Below are positions 39,853 to 49,331 of a DNA stretch of 64,000 nucleotides, piece by piece; positions within the stretch are counted from its first letter, which is position 1, and each line of letters begins with the position of its first letter. The notes beneath the pieces are model-generated. The model saw only the letters and a program-made list of their open reading frames with translations, made no database searches and was not told where the DNA came from. A program made the translations under genes and the position numbers. The DNA comes from a virus: the IMG/VR virus record IMGVR_UViG_3300042562_001667, positions 29,480 through 93,479 of that record; one strand, written 5' to 3'.

Positions 39853-42800
39853 ATGGCATGTTTTAATAGAAATACCCAAGAATATAAAAACTTATTAGGT
39901 GCTTTCAGTAGCAATATACAGGTTGATGGAATAATTACGTCTTGGCAAAATGTAAATAATAGTGAAGCTTTTCCTACAGTTGGACAAGCAAAACAATTCT
40001 TAAAGGATAAGAAAATTGCTTTTAACATTCAGCAAAGAAATTTTGCAGAAGCTATTCTGGGTAATTTATCTAGGAAGAACTTAATTATCAAGATTGGTAA
40101 TTTATATTATATAAATAACTCTAACAGACAAACTAGAGCTTATGATGCTCAAGTTTTGCAAAGTAATCTGAACAAAGTAAAAAGATATCTTGATATTAAT
40201 AACATTCCTGAGAAGGCTGTTAATTTTCAACCTACTGCAAATTTAGTTAAAATTACTGTAGATGAGAATGTATTTACTTCTAAAGATATGATGCAATCAA
40301 CAAGAGGTTGGGATCAAACTAGAAGTAGACACGTTGTTACTCATTTAATGAGAATGTTTCCTAATGTTGAAGTAGAGTTAGTTTCAGTTGCTGAGGCACA
40401 AGCTTATTATAATAGTCTTTCAGAATTTCAAAAAGCTAATGTACCTTTTGAAAAAGTAAATTCTTATTTCAATCCTCTATCAAATAAAGTTGTTTTAATT
40501 AGAGGACGTGTTACAGATGAGACAGCTATTGAAGAGATACTTCACCCATTTACAGATGCTTTGTTTGTAGATAATAAAGCTTTGTTTGATTCATTACTAT
40601 CAGAAGCAAAGACTATGTTTCCAGTATTAAGTCAGCAAATTGAAGATGCTTATAGTGAGAAACGTGGTTTTAATCAAAGACACAGAGATCTTGAACTTGT
40701 TACACAAGCTTTGACAAGACACTTCAAAAAAGAATATGAAGAAAATCCAACCAAGACCTTTAAAGAAAGAGTAAAAGAGTTTTTGGATTGGTTTGCTGAT
40801 ATTATAAACAATCTTCATAAATATATTACAGGTATTAATATATCTTCTTTAAGAAGTTCTGAAGTTGTTCAACCATCTCAAACACCTTCTGAAGTTGTGA
40901 GAATTAATCTTCAAGACATTAAACCTACAACTACTTTATCTGATATTGCTAAGTTGTTAAATACTTCTGGTATTCAGTTTAACGCAGCGGCTAGAGCAGA
41001 TGCTAAGATTAGATTTTCTTTAACTCCTGAACTTCAGTCTACTGTAGATTATGCTACAAGACAATCAAATGCAATTCAAGCTGAAATAATCAATAGACTA
41101 TTCCATCAAGCACAAACTACAAAAGAAGAAGTTGGTTCAATGGCTGCCGGATTTGAAGGACCAATTGTTGTTCTTAATGAAGAGAATCATGTATACTATA
41201 ACTTATTAGATACAACTGAGACTTTCAGTTCTACTACAGAAAGAATTAAAGGAAAGCTTTCTGAAGAAGATATGTTTAATAAGAAACTGAACATTGATCT
41301 GGGTAATGACTTTGATAAGTTATTGCAAGGATTAACTTCAGATAAACAATTAGATGAAGTCTTTTCTCAAATGAAAGTTCTTAATAGAGAACAAGCTGAG
41401 AAAGCTTATTTACAATTACAAGAAAATCTTAGAGAGATTACTAGAGGTGGCGGTGTTGCCGTTCCTCAAGTTGTTGTTTATGACCAGAAGTCAAAGACTG
41501 CCGGATCAATTGACATTCTTGTTGTTTTGCCAGATGGTAAACTTAGAATTGTTGATCTTAAGACAAGCAAGAACTCTGTAAGAGATATGGTGTTAAGTGA
41601 GCAAGCTAAAACTAAAGTAGGACTTCAAGGTAAACTTAAGTATGACCAAGAATATAAACTAGGAGAAAATAGTGATCTTAAAAAGGCAGGGATTGAAAGT
41701 CTTTCTACAAGAGCTCAACAGGGTATTCAAGTAAACATGTATAGAAGGATGCTTGAAAATATGGGTTATGAAGTAGACATGAGTGAAATGGGTGCTTCTA
41801 CTTTCCACATTCAAGTTGGTATCAAAGGTAAAGATGCTCAGCAAGAATTCACTGGTGAGTTTAGATCTGATGAATGGGTGGCTCATCCTGCAAGTCAAAA
41901 TAGTTTATATGTTGATCTTCTTGTTCCAAAAAATGTTGACTCAATTTCATTAGAAGATTTAGAGAAAAACATTGATGATGCATTAGACAATGCTGTTAAC
42001 TGGGATTCAGAATTAACAGATGCTGAAAAGATGCCAGAAGATACAGACTTTGCTGATCCATATACTGAGTATGAAGTTATTACACAAGCTTTAGAAAACT
42101 ATAGAATGGCTTTGACAACAAAGCTTAAAGCAATGGAGCAGATTAAAAGTGCTATCTATATTGATAGAACTAGAGAGCAAACTGAAGAAAATATTCTTAA
42201 TGCTCTATCTGCCATTAGCTTAGCAATGGCTGAAGGTCCTAAGGCACGTGCTGCACTATTTACAGAGTTATTAAGAGATGCTTTCAAGCAGATTAAAAAC
42301 TTTACAGACTATGTAAACAATGTAGATAACTTTGACAAATCAGAATACATTACATACGTTCTTAACTTCAATAGATTCATTAAAACTTTTGAAGGATTAT
42401 ATTCTGTAAAAGATCTTGAAGGTATCAATGCTACACAGAAATCTTTAATCTTACAGTTACAAACTCAATTGAATAATTTGGGTGTTAGTAACTCAAAGCA
42501 AGAAGGTCTTATCAATGAAGCTATTACAAATTATGTAAAAGCACAGATTAAGAATTGGTCAACAAGAGATGACTTAACCGATGATGTTTTAAATGATTTA
42601 ATGAAGCATGCCCGTGATATAGATTATATGGAACTGGGTACTGGTGATCTAGCAACTTCAAGAGATACTATTCTTGCAGTAATGGATAAAATCTACAAGA
42701 CTAAAAAGCAAGAGCTTTTGGATAATGTAGAAACAAGAAACAGAACTATTGCAGGTCTAGCATCAAGACTTCAGAAACTATCTCCTAATAAGAATACTCA

Positions 42801-45582
42801 AGAAATGTATGACTTCATGCTTGAGTTTGACGATGATGGTGAATTTAACGGAAGATATGTTCAAAGATTAGGTAGACAATACTATAAAAAGCAACAGGAG
42901 CTTAGAGATAAACTCTATGATGAAAATGGTAATGCCTTAGAATATAGAGATGTAAGTGAAGCAGCAACTGCTAAAAAAGAAGATTTAGAGTTTAACATTA
43001 AACTTGCTAAGGCTAAGTCTGAGTATGCTGCATTCTGGGCTGCTGAAAGAGTGGGTCTAGATGATAAACTTATGGATGGGGACTTCCATAAATACACTGA
43101 TGAGTTTAAAACTGAAAGAGCTAAGTTCCAATACTATGTTCCGGTTAATGGCAAACCTGTATGGAGAAGAAAGGCTGGTGTATCTGACAGAGCTTATCAA
43201 GTTTACTTAGCTAAGTATTTTAATGAAGTTGAATATACATATGCTAAAAAAGATCAGAATGGTAATTTTACTGGAGCAATTGTAAGAGAGTCTGTGTTCC
43301 ATGCTGTTAAACCACAAAACCGTATTGCAAATGATTATAATCTGCGTACTGGTGAGAGAATGGTAAGTGAAAAGTATGAAAAAATTATGAATCCTTCAGA
43401 TGCATTAGGTCAAACTCAAAAAGAGTTTTATTTAGCATTTGTAAATTACTATGAAAATCAATTACTTGGCAAATTACCTATGGGATATAGATCTCAAATG
43501 TTAGGTAATGTGCCCGTAGTAAAAGGTAAATTATTCCAAGATATAAAAGCTAAACCTAATATTGTAGGTAAGCTTTGGTCTAAGGCTACAAGAAGTGTTA
43601 ACAATCTTGTATCAGAAACTGCAGAACAGAGAGGTATTGTATTAGATGAAGAAGGTAATCTTATTGATCAGCTTCCTATCTTCTATACAGGAAGAGCAAG
43701 AACAGATGAAGAGCTTGCTGCAATTAATGCAGAGATTACTGCATTAGAAAATAACAGAAAGAAAGGTTTTGTAACTAGAGATGCCTATGATAATCAAATG
43801 CCTATTTTAAAAGGAAGACTTGCAACTATTCAAGCAAGACCTTCTAAAGGTGAGATTAATAAAGATATGGGTACGGCCCTCATGAGATTCAGTTCAATGG
43901 CTGAACATTATGAAGTGATGTCTACAGTTGAAGACACCTTTAAAGCTTTCATTAAAGTTCTTGAACAACGTAGTTACCAACCTGCAGATCCTGGAGTAAC
44001 ATTAGGAAAGTGGGTAAAAGGTAAGTTCATACCAAAAGGTAAAAAAGGTGGAGCTGAAAGTAACGTAGTTAAGAGAGCTAAGAAGTGGATGTCAATGGTA
44101 TACTATGACAATGATAGAATCACTAAAGGCTTCTTAGAAAAAGTTACTGACGGTTTGATGGAATATTCATCTTTATCTTATGTGGCATTTAACCCATTTG
44201 GTAACTTTAATAACTATGCTTTAGGTAGAATTAACAATACTATTGAAGCACTGGGTCAAAGATTCTTTGCTGGTTCTTCATATGCTAGAGCTGAGTTTGA
44301 ATTTAACAAAAGAGCTTTGCCAGATCTTGTAGTAAGATTGGGAGCTGTTGCAAAGAAACCTTTTAATAAATCAGATTATGATCCTGAAGAGCCTTCAAGT
44401 AAGTATGAAGCTTTAGTTGATTTATTTAGAATGATGGATGCTAAATCTGACATACGTGAAAGTCAATTTGGTCCTGAGCCTATTGGCAAGTCTTGGTTTA
44501 GAAAAGCTGCTGACTTTGGTTATGTACTTCAAGATATGGCTGAATACAATGTTCAGACTAAGATTGGTATGGCTATCCTTATAGATACCATGATCATGAA
44601 TAAAGCAACTGGAGATATCATCTCTATGTATGATGCTTTTGAATTTGATTCAGAAACAAAAGAAGCAAAACTAAAAGATGGTTATGATACAATTGTAACC
44701 CTTGATAGAAAGAATGTTGATGATGAAGGAAAGCCTAAAGTAATTAAAGAAGTCAAATACACTAATGACTTTAGATATCAACTTAGAAATAAGATCCGTG
44801 AAGTGAATAAACAAATTCACGGTAACTATGCTAAGGATGATAGAATGGTTATTCAATCATATGCTGTTGGTAGACTTGCTGCACAATTTCACAAGTGGGT
44901 TGCTCCAGCAATTAAAGCAAGATTTCGTAGAGAATACTTTGATGAAAACTTAGGATGGATGGAAGGTAGATATAGAGCCTTCTGGAAATTTTTAGCTTAT
45001 AGCACAAAACAGCTTGCTACGTTTCAACTTGAATTTGGTAAGCATAGTGAGAACTTTATGGAGCAATATGGTTATACTGGAGATGGTTCACAGAGAGATC
45101 AAAGAGCCAGAGACAAACTGTTTGGTGCCTATAGAACTTTAGGAGAAATTGGAATCATCATGGTGACAGTTGCTCTTAATGGTATTCTTGCAGCAATGTT
45201 CTCAGATGATGATGATGATACTGAGTTTGAAAAGAGAATGGAAAACTTTATGAGATATCAAGCAGATAGAACTTATAAGGAACTTATTCTATTTACTCCT
45301 ATAGGTGCTCAGCAAATCTATCAAATGTTTAAATCTCCTATTGCATCAACAAGAACCTTGGGTGAGTTTGGTGAAGCATTATCTTTAAGTGTAATGACAC
45401 CGCTTGCTTATCTGGTTGAAGGTAAAGAAGATTTCTACTTAGATTCAGATTATGTTTATCAAAGAGGAACTAGAAAGAGAGAAATAAAACTTTATAAAAA
45501 CTGGGCAGATGTAGTGCCTATATTATATTCAATTAAGAAATACAATGAATTCTTAAATCTGACCAACTTCTATATTAAATAA
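39853..45582 (+). CDS. Giant virion-type protein with PD-(D/E)XK nuclease domain and degenerate zincin module
   Basis: 1909 residues, 3 bp after the RNAP gene. Residues ~540-575 contain a RecB/Cas4-like PD-(D/E)XK signature: G551-S-I-D554, then I-V-D568-L-K570-T. Residues ~130-330 look like a metallopeptidase fold (VELVSVAEAQ, then YFNPLSNKVVLI, then EEILHPF at 227-233), but the expected HExxH reads E227-E-I-L-H231, so zinc binding is probably lost. The bulk of the protein is helical and charged. A hydrophobic segment near residues 1757-1780 (IGIIMVTVALNGILAAMF) is followed by an acidic DDDDD run. By position it belongs to the packaged/injected set. The nuclease could act on host DNA at entry or on phage DNA; not decidable here. 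Confidence 0.6.
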   Translation: MACFNRNTQEYKNLLGAFSSNIQVDGIITSWQNVNNSEAFPTVGQAKQFLKDKKIAFNIQQRNFAEAILGNLSRKNLIIKIGNLYYINNSNRQTRAYDAQVLQSNLNKVKRYLDINNIPEKAVNFQPTANLVKITVDENVFTSKDMMQSTRGWDQTRSRHVVTHLMRMFPNVEVELVSVAEAQAYYNSLSEFQKANVPFEKVNSYFNPLSNKVVLIRGRVTDETAIEEILHPFTDALFVDNKALFDSLLSEAKTMFPVLSQQIEDAYSEKRGFNQRHRDLELVTQALTRHFKKEYEENPTKTFKERVKEFLDWFADIINNLHKYITGINISSLRSSEVVQPSQTPSEVVRINLQDIKPTTTLSDIAKLLNTSGIQFNAAARADAKIRFSLTPELQSTVDYATRQSNAIQAEIINRLFHQAQTTKEEVGSMAAGFEGPIVVLNEENHVYYNLLDTTETFSSTTERIKGKLSEEDMFNKKLNIDLGNDFDKLLQGLTSDKQLDEVFSQMKVLNREQAEKAYLQLQENLREITRGGGVAVPQVVVYDQKSKTAGSIDILVVLPDGKLRIVDLKTSKNSVRDMVLSEQAKTKVGLQGKLKYDQEYKLGENSDLKKAGIESLSTRAQQGIQVNMYRRMLENMGYEVDMSEMGASTFHIQVGIKGKDAQQEFTGEFRSDEWVAHPASQNSLYVDLLVPKNVDSISLEDLEKNIDDALDNAVNWDSELTDAEKMPEDTDFADPYTEYEVITQALENYRMALTTKLKAMEQIKSAIYIDRTREQTEENILNALSAISLAMAEGPKARAALFTELLRDAFKQIKNFTDYVNNVDNFDKSEYITYVLNFNRFIKTFEGLYSVKDLEGINATQKSLILQLQTQLNNLGVSNSKQEGLINEAITNYVKAQIKNWSTRDDLTDDVLNDLMKHARDIDYMELGTGDLATSRDTILAVMDKIYKTKKQELLDNVETRNRTIAGLASRLQKLSPNKNTQEMYDFMLEFDDDGEFNGRYVQRLGRQYYKKQQELRDKLYDENGNALEYRDVSEAATAKKEDLEFNIKLAKAKSEYAAFWAAERVGLDDKLMDGDFHKYTDEFKTERAKFQYYVPVNGKPVWRRKAGVSDRAYQVYLAKYFNEVEYTYAKKDQNGNFTGAIVRESVFHAVKPQNRIANDYNLRTGERMVSEKYEKIMNPSDALGQTQKEFYLAFVNYYENQLLGKLPMGYRSQMLGNVPVVKGKLFQDIKAKPNIVGKLWSKATRSVNNLVSETAEQRGIVLDEEGNLIDQLPIFYTGRARTDEELAAINAEITALENNRKKGFVTRDAYDNQMPILKGRLATIQARPSKGEINKDMGTALMRFSSMAEHYEVMSTVEDTFKAFIKVLEQRSYQPADPGVTLGKWVKGKFIPKGKKGGAESNVVKRAKKWMSMVYYDNDRITKGFLEKVTDGLMEYSSLSYVAFNPFGNFNNYALGRINNTIEALGQRFFAGSSYARAEFEFNKRALPDLVVRLGAVAKKPFNKSDYDPEEPSSKYEALVDLFRMMDAKSDIRESQFGPEPIGKSWFRKAADFGYVLQDMAEYNVQTKIGMAILIDTMIMNKATGDIISMYDAFEFDSETKEAKLKDGYDTIVTLDRKNVDDEGKPKVIKEVKYTNDFRYQLRNKIREVNKQIHGNYAKDDRMVIQSYAVGRLAAQFHKWVAPAIKARFRREYFDENLGWMEGRYRAFWKFLAYSTKQLATFQLEFGKHSENFMEQYGYTGDGSQRDQRARDKLFGAYRTLGEIGIIMVTVALNGILAAMFSDDDDDTEFEKRMENFMRYQADRTYKELILFTPIGAQQIYQMFKSPIASTRTLGEFGEALSLSVMTPLAYLVEGKEDFYLDSDYVYQRGTRKREIKLYKNWADVVPILYSIKKYNEFLNLTNFYIK

Positions 45583-45590
45583 GAAATTAT

Positions 45591-45635
45591 AAGGGGTTCA
45601 GATTTTCAACCTACATGGTTTATATCTTCCCCCTT
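45591..45635. terminator. Possible weak bidirectional terminator between convergent genes
   Basis: AAGGGG (45591-45596) can pair with CCCCTT (45630-45635) between the stop codons of the 1909-aa gene and the minus-strand nrdA gene. The loop is 33 nt and the T-runs are short, so the call rests mainly on its place in the 57-bp convergent gap. Confidence 0.3.
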
Positions 45636-45639
45636 AAAA

Positions 45640-47265
45640 TTATGCTTCACAGCTTGCGCATTCTAATATATTTCTTGAGAATGCTTGTGCTGAACTTTGA
45701 CTAAATTGATAGTAAAGAGTTTTAACTCCCGTCTCATGTGCAAATAAATAAAGCTGGTTAATATCTTTAGCTGGTACTGATGGATGAATCATTATATTTA
45801 ATGACTGTGATTGATCAATAAACTTTTGTCTTGCAGCAGCTTGTATAATAACTTCTTTAGGGCTAATCTCAATAAATGATTTAAATACTTTTTTAGTAGG
45901 GAAATCTAAATGTTGAACTGACCCATCTTTCTTTAAAATACTTTCCCATGTTTCAGGTGTATTCAAACCATACTTTTCTAATTCACATTCTAAAAAAGGA
46001 TTCTTGTAGATAGTCTTAGACTTAGCCAAATCCTTTATAAAGTAATTTGATTTGATTGGTTCAATACCCATAGATACTTGTCCATGTATGAATGAACTAG
46101 ATTTTGTTGGAGCAATTGCAATTAGTGTAGTATTTGCATATCCTGGTCTAATTGACTTTACATTACCAATTTCACATAGTTCTCTCGATGCAGCCTCAGA
46201 TCTTTCTTTAAGTATTTTAAAAACTTGGACATTTAAAAATTTAGCTTCCATTGATTCAAACTCAATAAGTTGAGATTGCAAATATGAATGCCATCCTAGT
46301 ACACCTAATCCAATTGCTCTATGTTCTTTTGCAAAACTATGTGCTCTAGACATTCCAGGCATTGCTTTAGATTTAGTAATAAATTCTTCAATTACTGCAT
46401 TTAAGAATAATGTATAAGTTTCAATAGCATCTGTTTTAACAATCTCATCCCAGTGTAAAAGGTTAATAGATCCTAAACAACATACAAATGAATTGAATGA
46501 ATCAGTTGGTAATTGAATTTCAGAACATAAGTTACTTGCTGTAATATCATATCCTAATTCTTTATACGGTGAATTGTTATTGGTATTGTCCTTGAACATA
46601 ATGTAAGGAAAACCAAACTCATTTCTTTTTTGAATTATCTTGGCCCAGACTTTACGTTTGTCAGAATCTCCAGCTTTCATTTCTTCAATCCATTTGTCAG
46701 TGACTGTAACACCAAACTGTAAGTTTTGAATAGGGTTTCCTTCTCCGCCAATCTCTAAGAACTCAAGTATGTCTGCATGCTCAACAGGTAACCATGCAGC
46801 ACAAGCTCCACGTCTTGCTTCAGATTGTTTACATACATCTACGACTGTATCATAGATTCTAGCATAATGCACGGGCCCATCTGCAGTGCCACCTGTTGTT
46901 ATTGCACTACCTCTTGGTCTAATGTTTCCTAAAAAAACAGAGGTTCCCCCTCCATACTTAGACATCATACCAATCTCACGCCCTGCATTTAATATGCTAT
47001 CAAGATTGTCATCCACATTAGAACCATAGCAACTAATAGGCAAACCTTTTTGTTTACCAAAGTTAATCCATACCGGGGTAGATAAACTATAAAAACCTCT
47101 GGCCATGTAGTCTTCAAACTTTTTAGCAAAGCCATTAACCTTAAGATACTTTTCAGCTATTACTGCAATATCATGTATACGTTGTTCAGGAGTTTCATTA
47201 ATGTAACCCCTTGATAAAAATGTACGGCTATCTTCATTGAGCCAATAATATTTCTTTCTTTCCAT
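45640..47265 (-). CDS. nrdA: Class I ribonucleotide reductase, large (catalytic) subunit
   Basis: Reduces ribonucleotides to deoxyribonucleotides for phage DNA synthesis, together with NrdB. With the start chosen here it has 541 residues. The catalytic pattern is complete: C79 (ISCYGS), N245-L-C247-S-E249 (thiyl radical Cys with Asn and Glu), the second redox Cys at 262/263 (VCCLGSINL), and the C-terminal C536-A-S-C539 pair that receives electrons. The regulatory N-terminal ATP-cone of the ~760-residue bacterial enzyme is missing, as in many phage enzymes. An upstream in-frame ATG at 47283 would overlap nrdB by 14 nt. I prefer the ATG at 47265, 5 bp after the nrdB stop, because it has the TTTTAAAAAT-ATG context of other starts here. 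Co-transcribed with nrdB. Confidence 0.93.
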   Translation of the reverse strand: MERKKYYWLNEDSRTFLSRGYINETPEQRIHDIAVIAEKYLKVNGFAKKFEDYMARGFYSLSTPVWINFGKQKGLPISCYGSNVDDNLDSILNAGREIGMMSKYGGGTSVFLGNIRPRGSAITTGGTADGPVHYARIYDTVVDVCKQSEARRGACAAWLPVEHADILEFLEIGGEGNPIQNLQFGVTVTDKWIEEMKAGDSDKRKVWAKIIQKRNEFGFPYIMFKDNTNNNSPYKELGYDITASNLCSEIQLPTDSFNSFVCCLGSINLLHWDEIVKTDAIETYTLFLNAVIEEFITKSKAMPGMSRAHSFAKEHRAIGLGVLGWHSYLQSQLIEFESMEAKFLNVQVFKILKERSEAASRELCEIGNVKSIRPGYANTTLIAIAPTKSSSFIHGQVSMGIEPIKSNYFIKDLAKSKTIYKNPFLECELEKYGLNTPETWESILKKDGSVQHLDFPTKKVFKSFIEISPKEVIIQAAARQKFIDQSQSLNIMIHPSVPAKDINQLYLFAHETGVKTLYYQFSQSSAQAFSRNILECASCEA

Positions 47266-47269
47266 ATTT

Positions 47270-49231
47270 TTAAAATAAGTCATCTTCTGTAATTGCTTTA
47301 GATTTTTTGTTATAGTCTATTTGTTTTTTATAAAAGAAGTCACCCTCTTTAGTTGCGGTAATCTCTACCTCAAACCATTTTGTTGATTCTAACGAATTGG
47401 TATTAATTTCAAATAAGGGCTGCATGTTAATCTTTCTAAGAGAATTATTAAATCTATTCTTAATAAATTCTTGAATAGTTTCCTTATTTAGAAACTCTAA
47501 CTCACCCTTTTCAAAAATCCAGTCTAATATACCGCATTCAGCGGCATAAGCTTTCAAACAGGCGGAGTAAATTAACTCTTCAAAATCTGTATCAAACCAT
47601 TCAGGATTTTCAGACTTAATGATATTAATAATCTCAACACCAAAATTACCGTGAATATCCTCTTCTTTGCTGGTAGCCTCAACAACATTTGAGATACCTT
47701 TAAAAAGATTCTTTTCCTTATTGAAAGACATCATAATTAAGAACTGACTAAACAAACTAACGTGCTCAATGAATAGAGAAAATAATAGCACAGATTTAGT
47801 ATACATCTTATTATCCTTACTGCGGGAACCGTCTAAGTACTTCTTTAGGTATTTGATTCTACCTTCAATAGCTGGTATTTCAATTACTGTTTTAAACTCA
47901 TCTTCTAAACCTAGAATTCTAAGCAGTCTTGCATATGCATCTTTGTGACGAACTTCTGAGTTTCCTGAAATTAAAACTTTATTATTATATCTAGTTACAA
48001 TGCATCCCGTTGGAACAGTTACACAGTATATATTACCATCATAATCCTCAATAGTAGGTGTATATGTTATTGATGAATAATTTTCTGTATTTACAAAACT
48101 TACAGTATAAATATCTTTATATGAATCTTTTCTATTATCTGTTTTAGTATTTATATTAGTTCTGTAACCTGCTAAAATACCTACAGCTTGAACCTTATCA
48201 GCACATAATTTATTAGTAGTAGAATATTTCATAAGACAATTCTTAGCATTACCCTTACCTTCCAATCTTGTTCCATCCCACTCAATCAATTCTTCAATAA
48301 AATGGTTACACCAATTCTGAGATTTATCTGATAAATCAACCCAATTAAACTGTTTTAAATCATAATCAGTAGGAAAATCTATTTCATACTTTACATATTC
48401 AGGTCTTGATACTTCAAATTCTCTGTATGTTAATCCTGATTCTATTATAAGATTTTTTAGTCTAAGTTTCTTTCTCTCTTTTTTAACTGAAATTTCATAA
48501 GTATGACTATTTGTTTCTAATCCTCTTCTTATCTTCTCACCATTCTTATTCCAAAATCTAGAAGATCCATCAGCTTGTATAGCAATTCTTAATCTTTCAA
48601 TAGGTGTTAACTCTTGTATTCCATCATGGAGAAGTTTTCCTGAAAAAGGTAATTTCATATCACTATTAAATTTAGTGATTTCTTTAATGGTCTTTTTCAT
48701 AACATTACCACTTCTTGTCCTATATATAATGTTATGATTAGGAGTTAGCAATGCATTGTATGTTTGGTTTTTAATCCTATGCATTTTCCCTTTGTAAGGT
48801 TTATTTATTATATTAGTTGGTAAAACAGATGTCATTGTATCAGTTTCTATATCATACTGAATAACTTCTGTATTGTTAGTAATATTCTTAAAGTCTATCC
48901 AACCCTTTAAGGTTAGTATTTCTGTACCTTCACCATGACATTCAGCAAAGGTCATACCTACATCTCCTATTTCTGTGATAGGCATACGCTTATACATATC
49001 AGCCCAGAAAGTTTTTACATTAACTTCAATCTGCGCAATGGCTAACATTGTTCTTTTAATAACTTCTCTTTCACTATCTGTAACTTTTACTCTAAAGTCA
49101 TCAATATCTGTAGTAAAATTATACTCAGTATCAATCCAGTAAGAGTGACGAATAGCATCTTTATATGCTAATAACTGAGGGTATTCATAAGGTAAAATGT
49201 TTAATCTTGGTTCAAAAATGTTTGCTTTCAT
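47270..49231 (-). CDS. nrdB: Class I ribonucleotide reductase, small (radical) subunit, intein-containing precursor
   Basis: The precursor has 653 residues from the ATG at 49231 (context AAAACAAAT-ATG; an upstream alternative start at 49291 would add 20 residues reading through the terminator hairpin and is unlikely). A 327-residue intein occupies precursor residues 98-424. After splicing, a 326-residue NrdB remains, normal for the family. In mature numbering, E99-V-R-H102-K-D-A-Y106 matches the E115/H118/Y122 metal and tyrosyl-radical triad of the E. coli enzyme. Downstream, LFIEHVSLF and EEDIHGNFG supply further metal ligands. The C-terminus ends in DDLF, the kind of acidic hydrophobic tail that docks to NrdA. 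Sequence resembles Bacteroidota class I proteins. Confidence 0.93.
   Translation of the reverse strand: MKANIFEPRLNILPYEYPQLLAYKDAIRHSYWIDTEYNFTTDIDDFRVKVTDSEREVIKRTMLAIAQIEVNVKTFWADMYKRMPITEIGDVGMTFAECHGEGTEILTLKGWIDFKNITNNTEVIQYDIETDTMTSVLPTNIINKPYKGKMHRIKNQTYNALLTPNHNIIYRTRSGNVMKKTIKEITKFNSDMKLPFSGKLLHDGIQELTPIERLRIAIQADGSSRFWNKNGEKIRRGLETNSHTYEISVKKERKKLRLKNLIIESGLTYREFEVSRPEYVKYEIDFPTDYDLKQFNWVDLSDKSQNWCNHFIEELIEWDGTRLEGKGNAKNCLMKYSTTNKLCADKVQAVGILAGYRTNINTKTDNRKDSYKDIYTVSFVNTENYSSITYTPTIEDYDGNIYCVTVPTGCIVTRYNNKVLISGNSEVRHKDAYARLLRILGLEDEFKTVIEIPAIEGRIKYLKKYLDGSRSKDNKMYTKSVLLFSLFIEHVSLFSQFLIMMSFNKEKNLFKGISNVVEATSKEEDIHGNFGVEIINIIKSENPEWFDTDFEELIYSACLKAYAAECGILDWIFEKGELEFLNKETIQEFIKNRFNNSLRKINMQPLFEINTNSLESTKWFEVEITATKEGDFFYKKQIDYNKKSKAITEDDLF
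47960..48940 (-). mobile_element. Intein with LAGLIDADG-type endonuclease motifs inside nrdB
   Basis: Begins with Cys (CHGEGTEILTLKGW) and ends with ...VLISGN followed by extein Ser. The flanking exteins join to read TFAE-SEVRHKDAY. Splicing block B is TPNHNIIYR (TxxH), block F is YCVTVPTGCIVTRYN, block G is SGN. The usual penultimate His is Gly here. LAGLIDADG-like motifs are seen twice: RIAIQADGSS (active-site ADG) and HFIEELIEWDGTR, the second followed by a Y-S-T-T-N-K-L-x-A-D-K-V-Q pattern. Length of 327 residues fits a full intein with homing endonuclease. Insertion is one residue before a metal-ligand Glu, so unspliced NrdB should be inactive. Confidence 0.9.
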
Positions 49232-49257
49232 ATTTGTTTTATTGTTTCTATATAAAA

Positions 49258-49298
49258 AAGAGCTGTGCAGTATATCCTTACAGAATTGCACAGCTCTT
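49258..49298 (-). terminator. Intrinsic terminator or attenuator hairpin just upstream of nrdB
   Basis: Perfect 12-bp inverted repeat AAGAGCTGTGCA (49258-49269) and TGCACAGCTCTT (49287-49298) with a 17-nt loop. Read on the minus strand it is followed by TTTTTTATATAG, a proper U-tract; on the plus strand the tail is poorer (TTTATT). It ends only 26 bp before the nrdB ATG, so it either ends transcripts from the small gene at 49332-49526 or acts as an attenuator in the nrdB leader. Confidence 0.8.
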
Positions 49299-49331
49299 TA
49301 TTGAATTTAATAATTTTTTTTATCTTTTCAT

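Noticed and set aside
49232-49291. Upstream start at 49291 for NrdB
   Set aside because: It would translate through the terminator hairpin and adds 20 residues not expected in NrdB; MKANIFEPRLN is the usual type of N-terminus.
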